From JAMHWF01 sp048500255 (GTDB taxonomy: Bacteria; Pseudomonadota; Gammaproteobacteria; Burkholderiales; Burkholderiaceae_C), in the NCBI GenBank assembly GCA_048500255.1, contig JASNYH010000001.1, positions 992,001 through 1,056,000 of the forward strand: 64,000 nucleotides of DNA, read 5' to 3'. The first letter of the stretch is position 1; each line of letters starts with the position of its first letter. Of the stretch, positions 56,824 to 63,677 are shown one piece after another. A model generated the notes under the pieces. The model did no database searches and had not been told where the DNA came from. It saw nothing but the letters and a program-made list of their open reading frames with translations. Made by a program: the position numbers and the translations under genes.

Positions 56824-57278
56824 CGCGGCGACTCCGGCGCCGGCCGGCGATGGCGGCGCCGCGGCTCCCATTGCACGACGCTCTCGACGATGGCCTCCCA
56901 CGGCAGGCCGGTGAGGCTGCCGTGGCGCTCGTGCGCGGTGCCGACCATGCGGTGCACGTCGGCGCGCGCGGCGCCGAGCGTGCGCTGCAGGCCGGCCAAG
57001 CCGCCGCAGTGCAGCCGCAGCGCCTGCGCATGGATCAGCGGCGTGCCCGGCCGCGGCAGGCGCAGCGCGAAGCGCGCGCGCTCGTGCAGCAGTTCGGCGA
57101 GCGTGCGGCAGTTGGTGCGCGCCACGTGCGAAGGGCACTCGAGCACGTCGCGCTCGCCGGCGCTGCGCCGCTCGACCAGCTCGCACACCGCCGCATGGGC
57201 GAGCAGCGCGCGCGCGAACACGCACGGCGTCGCGCTGTCGCAGCACGACGGGCTGCCGGAAGGGCTGTCGTGCTGCAT
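56820..57278 (-). CDS. Conserved unknown cysteine-containing protein
   Basis: A 152-aa protein. Cysteines recur in CVFARALLAHAAVCELVERR, VLECPSHVARTNCRTLAELL and ALRLHCGGLAGLQ, a spacing that could bind a metal or iron-sulfur cluster. Helical; no signal peptide. It is coupled to the next gene by a GTGA overlap and lies 12 bp after the 71-aa gene. Family not recognised by name. The precise start is uncertain (no strong ribosome site). Confidence 0.65.
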   Translation of the reverse strand: MQHDSPSGSPSCCDSATPCVFARALLAHAAVCELVERRSAGERDVLECPSHVARTNCRTLAELLHERARFALRLPRPGTPLIHAQALRLHCGGLAGLQRTLGAARADVHRMVGTAHERHGSLTGLPWEAIVESVVQWEPRRRHRRPAPESPR

Positions 57279-57290
57279 TGCGAGCGCAGT

Positions 57291-57506
57291 TCAGTCGTCT
57301 CCCAGGGGTGCCGGGTCGCGCACCTGGCACAGCAGGTCTTCGGCCTGCTGCTGCGTCTCGGCGTAGATCACCTTGATCGGCGGCGCGTCGCGCCCCTGGT
57401 CGGCGCGCAGCGCCTTGGCGCGCAGCGATGCGTCGCGAAAGACGCGATGCTCTTCGAGCTTCTCGAGCTGGGCGAACGGCTTGACGCGAAAGATGTAGTA
57501 CGGCAT
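57291..57506 (-). CDS. Conserved small unknown protein (71 aa)
   Basis: Starts MPYYIFRVKPFAQLEKLEEH; a beta strand, a helical central part (ASLRAKALRADQ), then IKVIYAETQQQAEDLLCQVR. GGGAGACACATCGCG precedes the ATG. The compact fold and AE..QAEDLL segment look conserved; I believe relatives accompany sulfur- or ammonia-oxidiser clusters. Function unknown. It lies within the leftward dsr-linked operon. Confidence 0.7.
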   Translation of the reverse strand: MPYYIFRVKPFAQLEKLEEHRVFRDASLRAKALRADQGRDAPPIKVIYAETQQQAEDLLCQVRDPAPLGDD

Positions 57507-57543
57507 CGCGATGTGTCTCCCTTCCCTTGTCGACGCGCTCTGC

Positions 57544-57870
57544 TCAGACGTAGCGCTTGGTCAGCCGCCGGCGGCCCGGCACGGCTTTCTGGATGATGAC
57601 ACCGCGCACCGCGGCGAGATCGCGCAATGGGATTGCGGGATAGGCGCCGTTGAGCGCGCGCAGCTGCCAGCCGCCCGCGGCGTCTTGCGCGAGCTGGCGG
57701 AAGATCCACTCGTCGGCGTGAAAGGCCAGCACATAGGAGCCGTCGCGCGCCAGGCCGTCGGGCTCGACGACGATGATCTCGCCCTCGACGAACTCGGGCG
57801 CCATGCTGTCGCCGAGCACGCGCAGCGCGAAGACCTCGCCGCCGCTGCAACCCGCGTCATCGCCCGTCAC
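57544..57870 (-). CDS. S24/LexA-like peptidase domain protein lacking the catalytic lysine
   Basis: A 108-aa protein consisting of an S24 peptidase-like domain only. VLGDSMAPEFVEGEIIVVEP contains the nucleophile position Ser22. The lysine that activates it in LexA (37 residues later) is Arg58 in DEWIFRQLAQ. No DNA-binding domain. Autocleavage is therefore unlikely unless Arg substitutes. The GTG start overlaps the ferredoxin-reductase stop. It may act as a structural or signalling partner of that gene product, whose N-terminus looks DNA-binding. Confidence 0.78.
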   Translation of the reverse strand: MTGDDAGCSGGEVFALRVLGDSMAPEFVEGEIIVVEPDGLARDGSYVLAFHADEWIFRQLAQDAAGGWQLRALNGAYPAIPLRDLAAVRGVIIQKAVPGRRRLTKRYV

Positions 57871-59354
57871 ACCACCTCCGCGCGGATCTGGCTGCCCGGC
57901 ACGCCGGCGTGGCGCAGCTCGGTCTCGAGCGCGGCGACGAAGGCCTCGGGGCCGGCGACGTAGAAGTCGCAGGCCACGTCGAACAGGTCGGCGCGCATCG
58001 CCTGCGCGAGCTGGCGCGCGCCGGCCGCGGCGTTGCTGTGCACGGCGAGCGTGTGCTCGAAGGTGTCGAGTGCCTCCGACCAGGCGCGGCACTGGTTCGC
58101 CATGAAGTGGCCGTCGGGCCGCGTGGCGAGCCAGAACAGCGTGAGCGAAGGCGCCTCGTCGCGCGCCAGCGCGTGCTCGATCAGGCTCTTGACCGGCGCG
58201 AAACCGAGGTCGCAGGCCGCGAAGACGAGCGGCCGGTCGCTCTCGACGAGCACGAACTCGCCGAGCGGCCCCCACACGTCGACCGCCGAGCCGGGCGCCA
58301 GCGTGCCGTCGAACACGCGGCGCGCGAAGGCGTCGTCGGCCGAGCGCGCGACGACAAAGTGCAGGTTGCGGTCGTCGCAGGGGCAGCTCGCGATCGGCAG
58401 CGTGGCGTGCAGGTCGTCGCCGCCCGCAGCGCCGCCGCCGAGGCCCAGCGTCGCCGACTGGCCGGCGAGAAAGCGCAGCCGGTGGCTGCGCGGCGTCTGC
58501 AGGTGCACGAGGCGCGTGTCGGGCGCCAGCTCCTTGACCTGGCGCACCGTGGCGACGATCTGCTGCGGCGCGATGTCGGCCGGGCCGCCTGCCTCGAGCG
58601 TCTCGAGCGTGAGCTCGCTGCTGGCCGCCGTGTGCGCGCACAGCAGCGTGTAGCCCTGCGCCTTCTCGGCTTCCGACAGCGGATAGTCGAAGGGCTGCAC
58701 GCGCGCGACCTCGCCCTCGATCACGCGCACCTTGCACATGCCGCAGGTGCCGTTGCCGCAGCCGTAGTTGAGCTTGAGGCCGGCGCGCAGGCCCGCCTGC
58801 AGCAGCGTGTCGCGGCCCTCCACCGTGAACTGGTGGCCGCTCGGGCGCACCGTGACCTGCGCGCCCATCAGCTTGAGCATGTCGTCCATCGCGTCCAGCA
58901 TGTCGACGGATTCGGTGGCCAGCGCGCGCGCCAGCCCCGTCGAGGCCTGCTGCGCGAGGCGGCGCAGTGCCGCGTCGTCGGGCGCGGCGTCGGCCTGCGC
59001 GCGGATCGCGTCGCGCAGCTCGACGACGAGCTCGTGGTAGCGCTGCAGGTGGCGGCGCAGGTCGGCCAGCTCGACGCTCTGGCGAAACAGCCGCTGCGCC
59101 AGCACCTCCTGGCTGGGCAGCGTGCGCTCGCGCACGCGGCGTCCGAAGGCCTCGTCCTTGATGCGCGCCACCTGCTCGAGCAGGCCGCCGTCGTCCTCGA
59201 AGTGGGCCTGCGGATAGAGCCTGGCCAGCGCCGCCGTCGACACCAGCCCGGCGTCCGACAGCGCCAGCTCGCCGGCGCGCACGCGCTGCTGCAGCGCGCT
59301 GCGCGGCACGCCCACCAGGTGGGCGGCGCGCCAGACGGTGACCCACTGTGCCAC
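57867..59354 (-). CDS. [2Fe-2S] ferredoxin-FAD/NAD reductase with N-terminal HTH-like and coiled-coil segment
   Basis: A 495-aa protein starting at GTG 59352-59354 (GGGGG eight bases upstream). Residues 4-30 (VTVWRAAHLVGVPRSALQQR) resemble a MerR/excisionase-type helix-turn-helix; 55-165 is helical, partly coiled coil. The plant-type ferredoxin has Cys199, 204, 207 and 239 (YGCGNGTCGMCKV, TLLCAH). The C-terminal FNR-like reductase (about 262-490) has the flavin and NAD segments LAGQSATLG and FYVAGPEAFVAALE. Similar to phenol-hydroxylase or CDP-6-deoxy reductase electron carriers, but the N-terminus is unusual. Confidence 0.83.
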   Translation of the reverse strand: MAQWVTVWRAAHLVGVPRSALQQRVRAGELALSDAGLVSTAALARLYPQAHFEDDGGLLEQVARIKDEAFGRRVRERTLPSQEVLAQRLFRQSVELADLRRHLQRYHELVVELRDAIRAQADAAPDDAALRRLAQQASTGLARALATESVDMLDAMDDMLKLMGAQVTVRPSGHQFTVEGRDTLLQAGLRAGLKLNYGCGNGTCGMCKVRVIEGEVARVQPFDYPLSEAEKAQGYTLLCAHTAASSELTLETLEAGGPADIAPQQIVATVRQVKELAPDTRLVHLQTPRSHRLRFLAGQSATLGLGGGAAGGDDLHATLPIASCPCDDRNLHFVVARSADDAFARRVFDGTLAPGSAVDVWGPLGEFVLVESDRPLVFAACDLGFAPVKSLIEHALARDEAPSLTLFWLATRPDGHFMANQCRAWSEALDTFEHTLAVHSNAAAGARQLAQAMRADLFDVACDFYVAGPEAFVAALETELRHAGVPGSQIRAEVV

Positions 59355-59358
59355 GCGC

Positions 59359-60300
59359 TCAGCCCCCGGCCACGCGATCGAGATAGCGCGCGCGATACAG
59401 CAGCCGCGGGCGCGCCGGATCGTCGATGAAGGCTTCGCGGTCGTGCAGCACGTTGTTGCACACCAGCCCCATGCCGGCCTCCATGCGCAGGCGCAGCTGG
59501 GGCAGCGGCGCGCCGCCGGCCAGCGCCTCGCCGGCGAGCAGCGCCTCGAGCGCGGCGACGGCGGCGCGCGTCGCGGCGTCGGCCTTCCACTCGATGCTGC
59601 GCGTGCGCGCCGTGTAGCGCATCAGCAGGCAGCCCGAATCGTCGACGGCGAACACCGGGCCGGCCTGCGCGGGCCGGGCGACGCCGTCGTCGTCGGTGCG
59701 CGCGGGGATCGTCATCGCGTCGGGCGCCGCGAGCGCGCGGACGTGCGCCGGGTCGGCGTCGCGCAGCGCGATGTAGGCGAGCTCGTGGTCGAGCAGGCGG
59801 TTGGCGCCACCGCTGGCAGCCGGCCGCACGCAGTGCAGCACCATGCCGCGGATGGCGCGCTCGGGCGGCTGGTAGTAGCCGTCGGTGTGCCACTTGATCG
59901 CGCGGTTGGTGTAGGGGATGAAGCCGGCCGCCGGCCCCGCGCCGGCGCGCACCGTGATCGGCGAGATGCCGTCGTCGTCGGCCAGCCAGTTGGCGTCGAG
60001 CCGCTCGAGGCCGAGCTGGCGGCCGAGCGCGCGCGGAATGTCGGTGTCGGCGTCGACGCGGCCGCTGCGATACAGCGCCATGTTCCAGCGCGCGCAGCGC
60101 TCGACGAGCGCGGCGCGTTCGGCCGGCGCGAGCGCCGCCGGGTCGCGCACCTCGACGACGAGGTCGGCCGCGCGGCGCGGCGCGTCGGCGAGCCGGGCGT
60201 CGCGCCAGGCGCGGTAGGCCGCGTCCTCGGCGAGGTCGAACGGGTTGCCGCGCGGCGCGCCGGCGCGCCGGGGCGTGGCCGATACGGGGGTCGCCGCCAT
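59359..60300 (-). CDS. TauD/TfdA-family Fe(II)/2-oxoglutarate dioxygenase-like protein
   Basis: A 313-aa protein. The iron ligands are seen in KWHTDGYY (His-x-Asp) and NNVLHDREAF (distal His); a C-terminal Arg (LLYRARYLDR) fits 2-oxoglutarate binding. GGGGAG eight bases before the ATG at 60298-60300 supports the start. A long Ala/Arg-rich N-terminus precedes the fold. In TauD the substrate is taurine; here the neighbouring sulfur genes make an organosulfur substrate possible but unproven. Another option is modification of a protein or RNA. Confidence 0.82.
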   Translation of the reverse strand: MAATPVSATPRRAGAPRGNPFDLAEDAAYRAWRDARLADAPRRAADLVVEVRDPAALAPAERAALVERCARWNMALYRSGRVDADTDIPRALGRQLGLERLDANWLADDDGISPITVRAGAGPAAGFIPYTNRAIKWHTDGYYQPPERAIRGMVLHCVRPAASGGANRLLDHELAYIALRDADPAHVRALAAPDAMTIPARTDDDGVARPAQAGPVFAVDDSGCLLMRYTARTRSIEWKADAATRAAVAALEALLAGEALAGGAPLPQLRLRMEAGMGLVCNNVLHDREAFIDDPARPRLLYRARYLDRVAGG

Positions 60301-60305
60301 GCTCG

Positions 60306-60926
60306 TCACTCCCCGCTCATGCCTTCGCGGCGGCGCGCGCGCGGCTCGCTCGAATGCGCGCCTTCCATCGAGCGGCGCAGCAGCTCGAGCGCCGCGGGCG
60401 CCTCGACCGCCATCACCTGGTCGAGCACCCAGCGCCGGTCGTGCTCGGGCACGAAGGGCTCGAGACGGCGGCCGAAGTAGCGCACGAAGCCGAAGTCGGG
60501 GCCGTCGGCCTCGGACCAGCCGAACTCGGCATAGTGCTGCGACACGGCATTGAACTGCTCGACGAACAGGCCGCCCCAGTCGTGTTCGGCGCCGAGCAGG
60601 TCGGTCTCGTTGTCGTGCAGCTGGCGCGCCACGTGGTGCACCAGCGCGGTCGTGAACGGTACGCGCGCGTCGGCGCCCAGCTTCGCGTAGGCCATGCGGT
60701 CGGCGCAGGCGAGCAGGAACAGCAGCGTCTCGCGCACGAAGCCGAAGTACGGCGCGCCGGGATCGACGTCGAAGCCGGCGGCGCGCATGCGGTCGATCAG
60801 GTGGCGCGCCGCGCGCCACGCCACGAACGCCACCGCACTGGCCGTCTGGTCGGCGCTCTTGGGCGTCTCGACCTTGAACCAGTGCGTCTTCAGGCGCGGC
60901 GACGGAGGAGCGGCAGGAGTCTTCAT
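60306..60926 (-). CDS. Conserved unknown helical protein (206 aa)
   Basis: Helical throughout; segments include LKTHWFKVETPKSADQTASA, YFGFVRETLLFLLACADRMA and DLLGAEHDWGGLFVEQFNAV. His, Glu and Asp residues are frequent in HHVARQLHDNETDLLGAEHD, which could form a di-metal four-helix site. No signal or membrane segment. It lies between the DsrC-like gene (18-bp gap) and the dioxygenase gene. Not recognised. Confidence 0.7.
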   Translation of the reverse strand: MKTPAAPPSPRLKTHWFKVETPKSADQTASAVAFVAWRAARHLIDRMRAAGFDVDPGAPYFGFVRETLLFLLACADRMAYAKLGADARVPFTTALVHHVARQLHDNETDLLGAEHDWGGLFVEQFNAVSQHYAEFGWSEADGPDFGFVRYFGRRLEPFVPEHDRRWVLDQVMAVEAPAALELLRRSMEGAHSSEPRARRREGMSGE

Positions 60927-60944
60927 CGTCGTGCCAGCGCCGCT

Positions 60945-61274
60945 TCAATAGCCGCCCTTGCCGTACGGCTGCGGCAGTCCGGCGACCTTCGGGCCCTGCT
61001 TGGCCGGGCCGACGGGGAACAGGTCGTAGAGCGCCTTGCTGTCGCAGCCCGGCAGCACGTCGCCCAGGCCCTTGAGCATGTTGCGGAAGTTGGGAGTGTG
61101 GCCGTGCTCGCGGTACTCGTCGCGCAGCCAGGCGACGACCTTCCAGTGGTCGTCGGTCAGCTCGATGTTCTCGGCCGCGGCGATCACGCGCACGATGTCG
61201 TCGCCGAAGTCGGGTTCGATCAGGTAGCCCTGCTCGTCGGTCTCGAGCTCGACGCCGTTGACGATGTAGCCCAT
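60945..61274 (-). CDS. DsrC/TusE/RspA-family protein lacking both redox cysteines
   Basis: A 109-aa protein with the full DsrC fold (MGYIVNGVELETDEQGYLIE, LTDDHWKVVAWLRDEYREHG, TPNFRNMLKGLG). True DsrC ends with two essential cysteines in the C-terminal arm. Here the arm reads AKQGPKVAGLPQPYGKGGY, with Pro95 and Lys106 at the two positions; the only Cys is 77. It fits the cysteine-less RspA class thought to be regulatory. It cannot carry sulfur as DsrC trisulfide does. AAGGAGACACCACCCC precedes the ATG. Confidence 0.88.
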   Translation of the reverse strand: MGYIVNGVELETDEQGYLIEPDFGDDIVRVIAAAENIELTDDHWKVVAWLRDEYREHGHTPNFRNMLKGLGDVLPGCDSKALYDLFPVGPAKQGPKVAGLPQPYGKGGY

Positions 61275-61303
61275 GGGGTGGTGTCTCCTTGTTTGCCTCG
61301 ATC

Positions 61304-61921
61304 TCATTCGCCGACGGCCGCCGCCGTCTTGTGCGGCACGAACACGCCGCAGCCCATCAGCCGGTGCTCGCCCAGCCCCTGCTCGAGCACGCGCAGCGAC
61401 GCCGCCGCGCCCAGCCCGTGCAGCAGCAGGCTGTAGCCGTGCAGCAGCCGCTGCGGCCCGCGCAGCTGCTGCTCGCGCCCGCAGACGCGGTGGCAGGCGA
61501 CGCCGAGCGCCGCCAGCTCGGCGCCGACGGCTTCGAGGAAGGCCGCCTCGTCGGCGCTGCCGGCGTCGACGAAGGGCGCGTACAGCGTCGAGTGCGGCAG
61601 CAGCTCGCGCAGCGTCGCCGCACCGAGCTCGACCGACTCGCCGGCCACCGTCAGCGTGCGCCCGGCCAGCGCGCCCGCCATCGCGTCGGCGCGCTCGCGC
61701 GGCACGCGCACGACGAGCCGCGATCGCGCCGACAGCAGCGCCGGGTCGCCGGCGCCGTGCACCAGCTTGACGGCGTGCACCGCCGCCCGCGGCTCGCTCG
61801 CGAGCCACGGCAGCGCCGCGGCCAGCGCGTCGGCGAGCGCGAGCCGATGGTCTCGCGCCAGGTGCGCGCCGCGCAGCGCGAACGCCATGTCGACGACCGA
61901 CGATGCAGCCAGCGCGTCCAT
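61304..61921 (-). CDS. Cas6/Cmx6-like (RAMP fold) protein outside a CRISPR locus
   Basis: A 205-aa protein. VDMAFALRGAHLARDHRLAL at the start, SRLVVRVPRERADAM in the middle and the C-terminal glycine-rich loop LGEHRLMGCGVFVPHK match the Cas6 subgroup annotated type I-MYXAN (Cmx6). Cas6 proteins cleave CRISPR RNA, but no repeat array or other cas gene occurs here. His22 region (RDHRLAL) could be catalytic. The TGATG junction couples it to the upstream 74-aa gene. A role in processing another RNA, perhaps tRNA sulfur modification linked to TusE-like neighbours, is speculative. Confidence 0.7.
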   Translation of the reverse strand: MDALAASSVVDMAFALRGAHLARDHRLALADALAAALPWLASEPRAAVHAVKLVHGAGDPALLSARSRLVVRVPRERADAMAGALAGRTLTVAGESVELGAATLRELLPHSTLYAPFVDAGSADEAAFLEAVGAELAALGVACHRVCGREQQLRGPQRLLHGYSLLLHGLGAAASLRVLEQGLGEHRLMGCGVFVPHKTAAAVGE

Positions 61922-62145
61922 CAGCGGCCGCCTTCCTGCTGCGTCTGCGCCCAGCGCAGCAGCGCCTGCCCCCAGGCCTCGGCGGTCTGTGCATCGATCT
62001 CGAACACGGTGAAGCGGCTCTTCTCGCGGATGCGCGTGCGCAGCATCGGCATGCCGCCGGCCTCGTAGTCGATCTGCTGCAGCTCGATCTCCTGTCCGCC
62101 CAGCGGCACGCGCAGCCTGTCCAGCGGTGTGACGCGCGTCGTCAT
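61921..62145 (-). CDS. Conserved small unknown protein (74 aa), first gene of the dsr-divergent operon
   Basis: Sequence features: VPLGGQEIELQQIDYEAGGM and MLRTRIREKSRFTVFEIDAQ, then a helix with WGQALLRWAQTQQ. No cysteine. AGGGGCTGCC precedes the ATG. Cotranscribed with the Cas6-like gene and divergent from dsrA. It looks like a small beta-sheet protein; no named family is recognised. Confidence 0.7.
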   Translation of the reverse strand: MTTRVTPLDRLRVPLGGQEIELQQIDYEAGGMPMLRTRIREKSRFTVFEIDAQTAEAWGQALLRWAQTQQEGGR

Positions 62146-62204
62146 GGCAGCCCCTTGCGATTGCGGCGCTATTGAGCGCGGCGCCGCCCTGGAGCGTCTA
62201 TCAC

Positions 62205-62276
62205 CGCGACGGGTAAGCCCCGGATACTCCCTTTGGGTAATGCCCGGCCTCCCGATCGGGTCTATCTTCGATACCC
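62205..62276. promoter_or_regulatory. dsrA/divergent-operon control region with GGGTAA repeats
   Basis: Two direct repeats GGGTAAGCCCCGG (62211-62223) and GGGTAATGCCCGG (62235-62247) lie 24 bp apart, and an imperfect inverted repeat GGGTCTATC-TTC-GATACCC spans 62258-62276. The spacing of 24 bp places the repeats on nearly the same helical face. The GGGTAAT core is also present upstream of tusA. This is the likely binding site for a shared sulfur regulator. Confidence 0.5.
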
Positions 62277-62343
62277 AACCGGAGTGATGGCGCGGCCCTG
62301 CCTCGCGCGCCTAGCATCTGCCCCCACACAAGGAGACATGGCC

Positions 62344-63639
62344 ATGGCCAAGAAGATGCACGACACCCCCATGCTCGACCAGCTCGAGAGCGGACCGTGG
62401 CCGAGCTTCGTCACCGGGCTCAAGCGCCTCGCCAAGGACAAGGACTACATGGTCGACCTGATGGGTCAGCTGGAGACCTCGTACCGCACGCGCAAGGGCT
62501 ACTGGAAGGGCGGCACGGTGGGCGTGTTCGGCTACGGCGGCGGCGTGATCCCGCGCTTCACCGAACTGAAGGACGAGCACGACAAGCCCGTGTTCCCCGA
62601 CGCCGCCGAGTTCCACACGCTGCGCGTGCAGCCGCCCGCGGGCATGCACTACAACACCGACGTGCTGCGCAAGATGTGCGACATCTGGGAGAAGCACGGC
62701 TCGGGTCTGATCGCCTTCCACGGCCAGTCGGGCGACATCATGTTCCAGGGCGCGACCAGCGCCAAGGTGCAGGACGCGTTCGACGAGCTCAACGAGCTCG
62801 GCTTCGACCTCGGCGGCGCCGGCCCCGCGGTGCGCACCTCGATGAGCTGCGTCGGCGCGGCGCGCTGCGAGCAGAGCTGCTACGACGAGGGCAAGGCGCA
62901 CCGCCAGGTGATCAACACCTTCCTCGACGACATCCACCGCCCGGCGCTGCCCTACAAGTTCAAGTTCAAGTTCAGCGGCTGCTCGAACGACTGCATGAAC
63001 TCGATCCAGCGCTCCGACATGGCCGTCATCGGCACCTGGCGCGACAACATGCGCACCGACGAGGCACTGGCGCGCAAGTGGTTCGACAAGCACGGCATGA
63101 ACGAGCTGGTCAACAACGTCGTGACGCGCTGCCCGACCAAGACGATCATGCTCAAGGAGGTCAAGGACGTCGCCACCGGCCCGACGATCTCGAGCGTCAA
63201 GGTCAGTGACACGCACGCGCTCGAGATCGACAACAGCAACTGCGTGCGCTGCATGCACTGCATCAACGTGATGACGGGCGCGCTGGCGCACGGCACCGAC
63301 ACCGGCGCGACGATCCTCGTCGGCGGCAAGCGCACGCTCAAGATCGGCGACCTGATGGGCACCGTCGTCGTGCCGTTCATGCCGCTGAAGACGGAAGAGG
63401 ACTACGAGGCGCTGGTCGAGCTGGGCCAGAAGGTGATCGACTTCTTTGCCGAGAACGCGCTCGAGCACGAGCGCACCGGCGAGATGATCGAGCGCATCGG
63501 CCTGGTCAACTTCCTCGAGGGGATCGGCGTCGACATCGACCCGAACATGGTCGCCACGCCACGCACCAACCCCTATGTGCGCACCGACGGCTGGGACGAC
63601 GAAGTCGCCCGCATCGCCGCCAAGAAGGCCGCGGCCTGA
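62344..63639 (+). CDS. dsrA: Dissimilatory sulfite reductase alpha subunit, reverse (oxidative) type
   Basis: A 431-aa protein. The siroheme-[4Fe-4S] ligands are Cys169 and Cys175 (SCVGAARCEQSC) and Cys213 and Cys217 (SGCSNDCMNS). A ferredoxin insert carries CVRCMHCINVMTG. The N-terminus TPMLDQLESGPWPSFVTGLK follows Allochromatium DsrA closely, so it belongs to the sulfur-oxidiser lineage. It oxidises sulfide/persulfide sulfur to sulfite in the cytoplasm with DsrB. ATG 62344 has AGGAG at ideal distance; ATG 62338 is closer to it. Confidence 0.95.
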   Translation: MAKKMHDTPMLDQLESGPWPSFVTGLKRLAKDKDYMVDLMGQLETSYRTRKGYWKGGTVGVFGYGGGVIPRFTELKDEHDKPVFPDAAEFHTLRVQPPAGMHYNTDVLRKMCDIWEKHGSGLIAFHGQSGDIMFQGATSAKVQDAFDELNELGFDLGGAGPAVRTSMSCVGAARCEQSCYDEGKAHRQVINTFLDDIHRPALPYKFKFKFSGCSNDCMNSIQRSDMAVIGTWRDNMRTDEALARKWFDKHGMNELVNNVVTRCPTKTIMLKEVKDVATGPTISSVKVSDTHALEIDNSNCVRCMHCINVMTGALAHGTDTGATILVGGKRTLKIGDLMGTVVVPFMPLKTEEDYEALVELGQKVIDFFAENALEHERTGEMIERIGLVNFLEGIGVDIDPNMVATPRTNPYVRTDGWDDEVARIAAKKAAA

Positions 63640-63677
63640 GCCGGCCCCCGCAGCAGCAACACAGGAGCCAACGAGAC

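Noticed and set aside
62211..62247. NarL/NarP heptamer pairs (TAC-type inverted sites) upstream of dsrA and tusA
   Set aside because: TACTCCC-T-TTGGGTA resembles a site, but the spacing is one base short of the 7-2-7 arrangement and the tusA copy does not align; kept only as the GGGTAAT motif.
61304..62343. CRISPR array associated with the Cas6-like gene
   Set aside because: No regularly spaced repeats of 20-40 bp were seen anywhere in the flanking DNA and no other cas gene is present.
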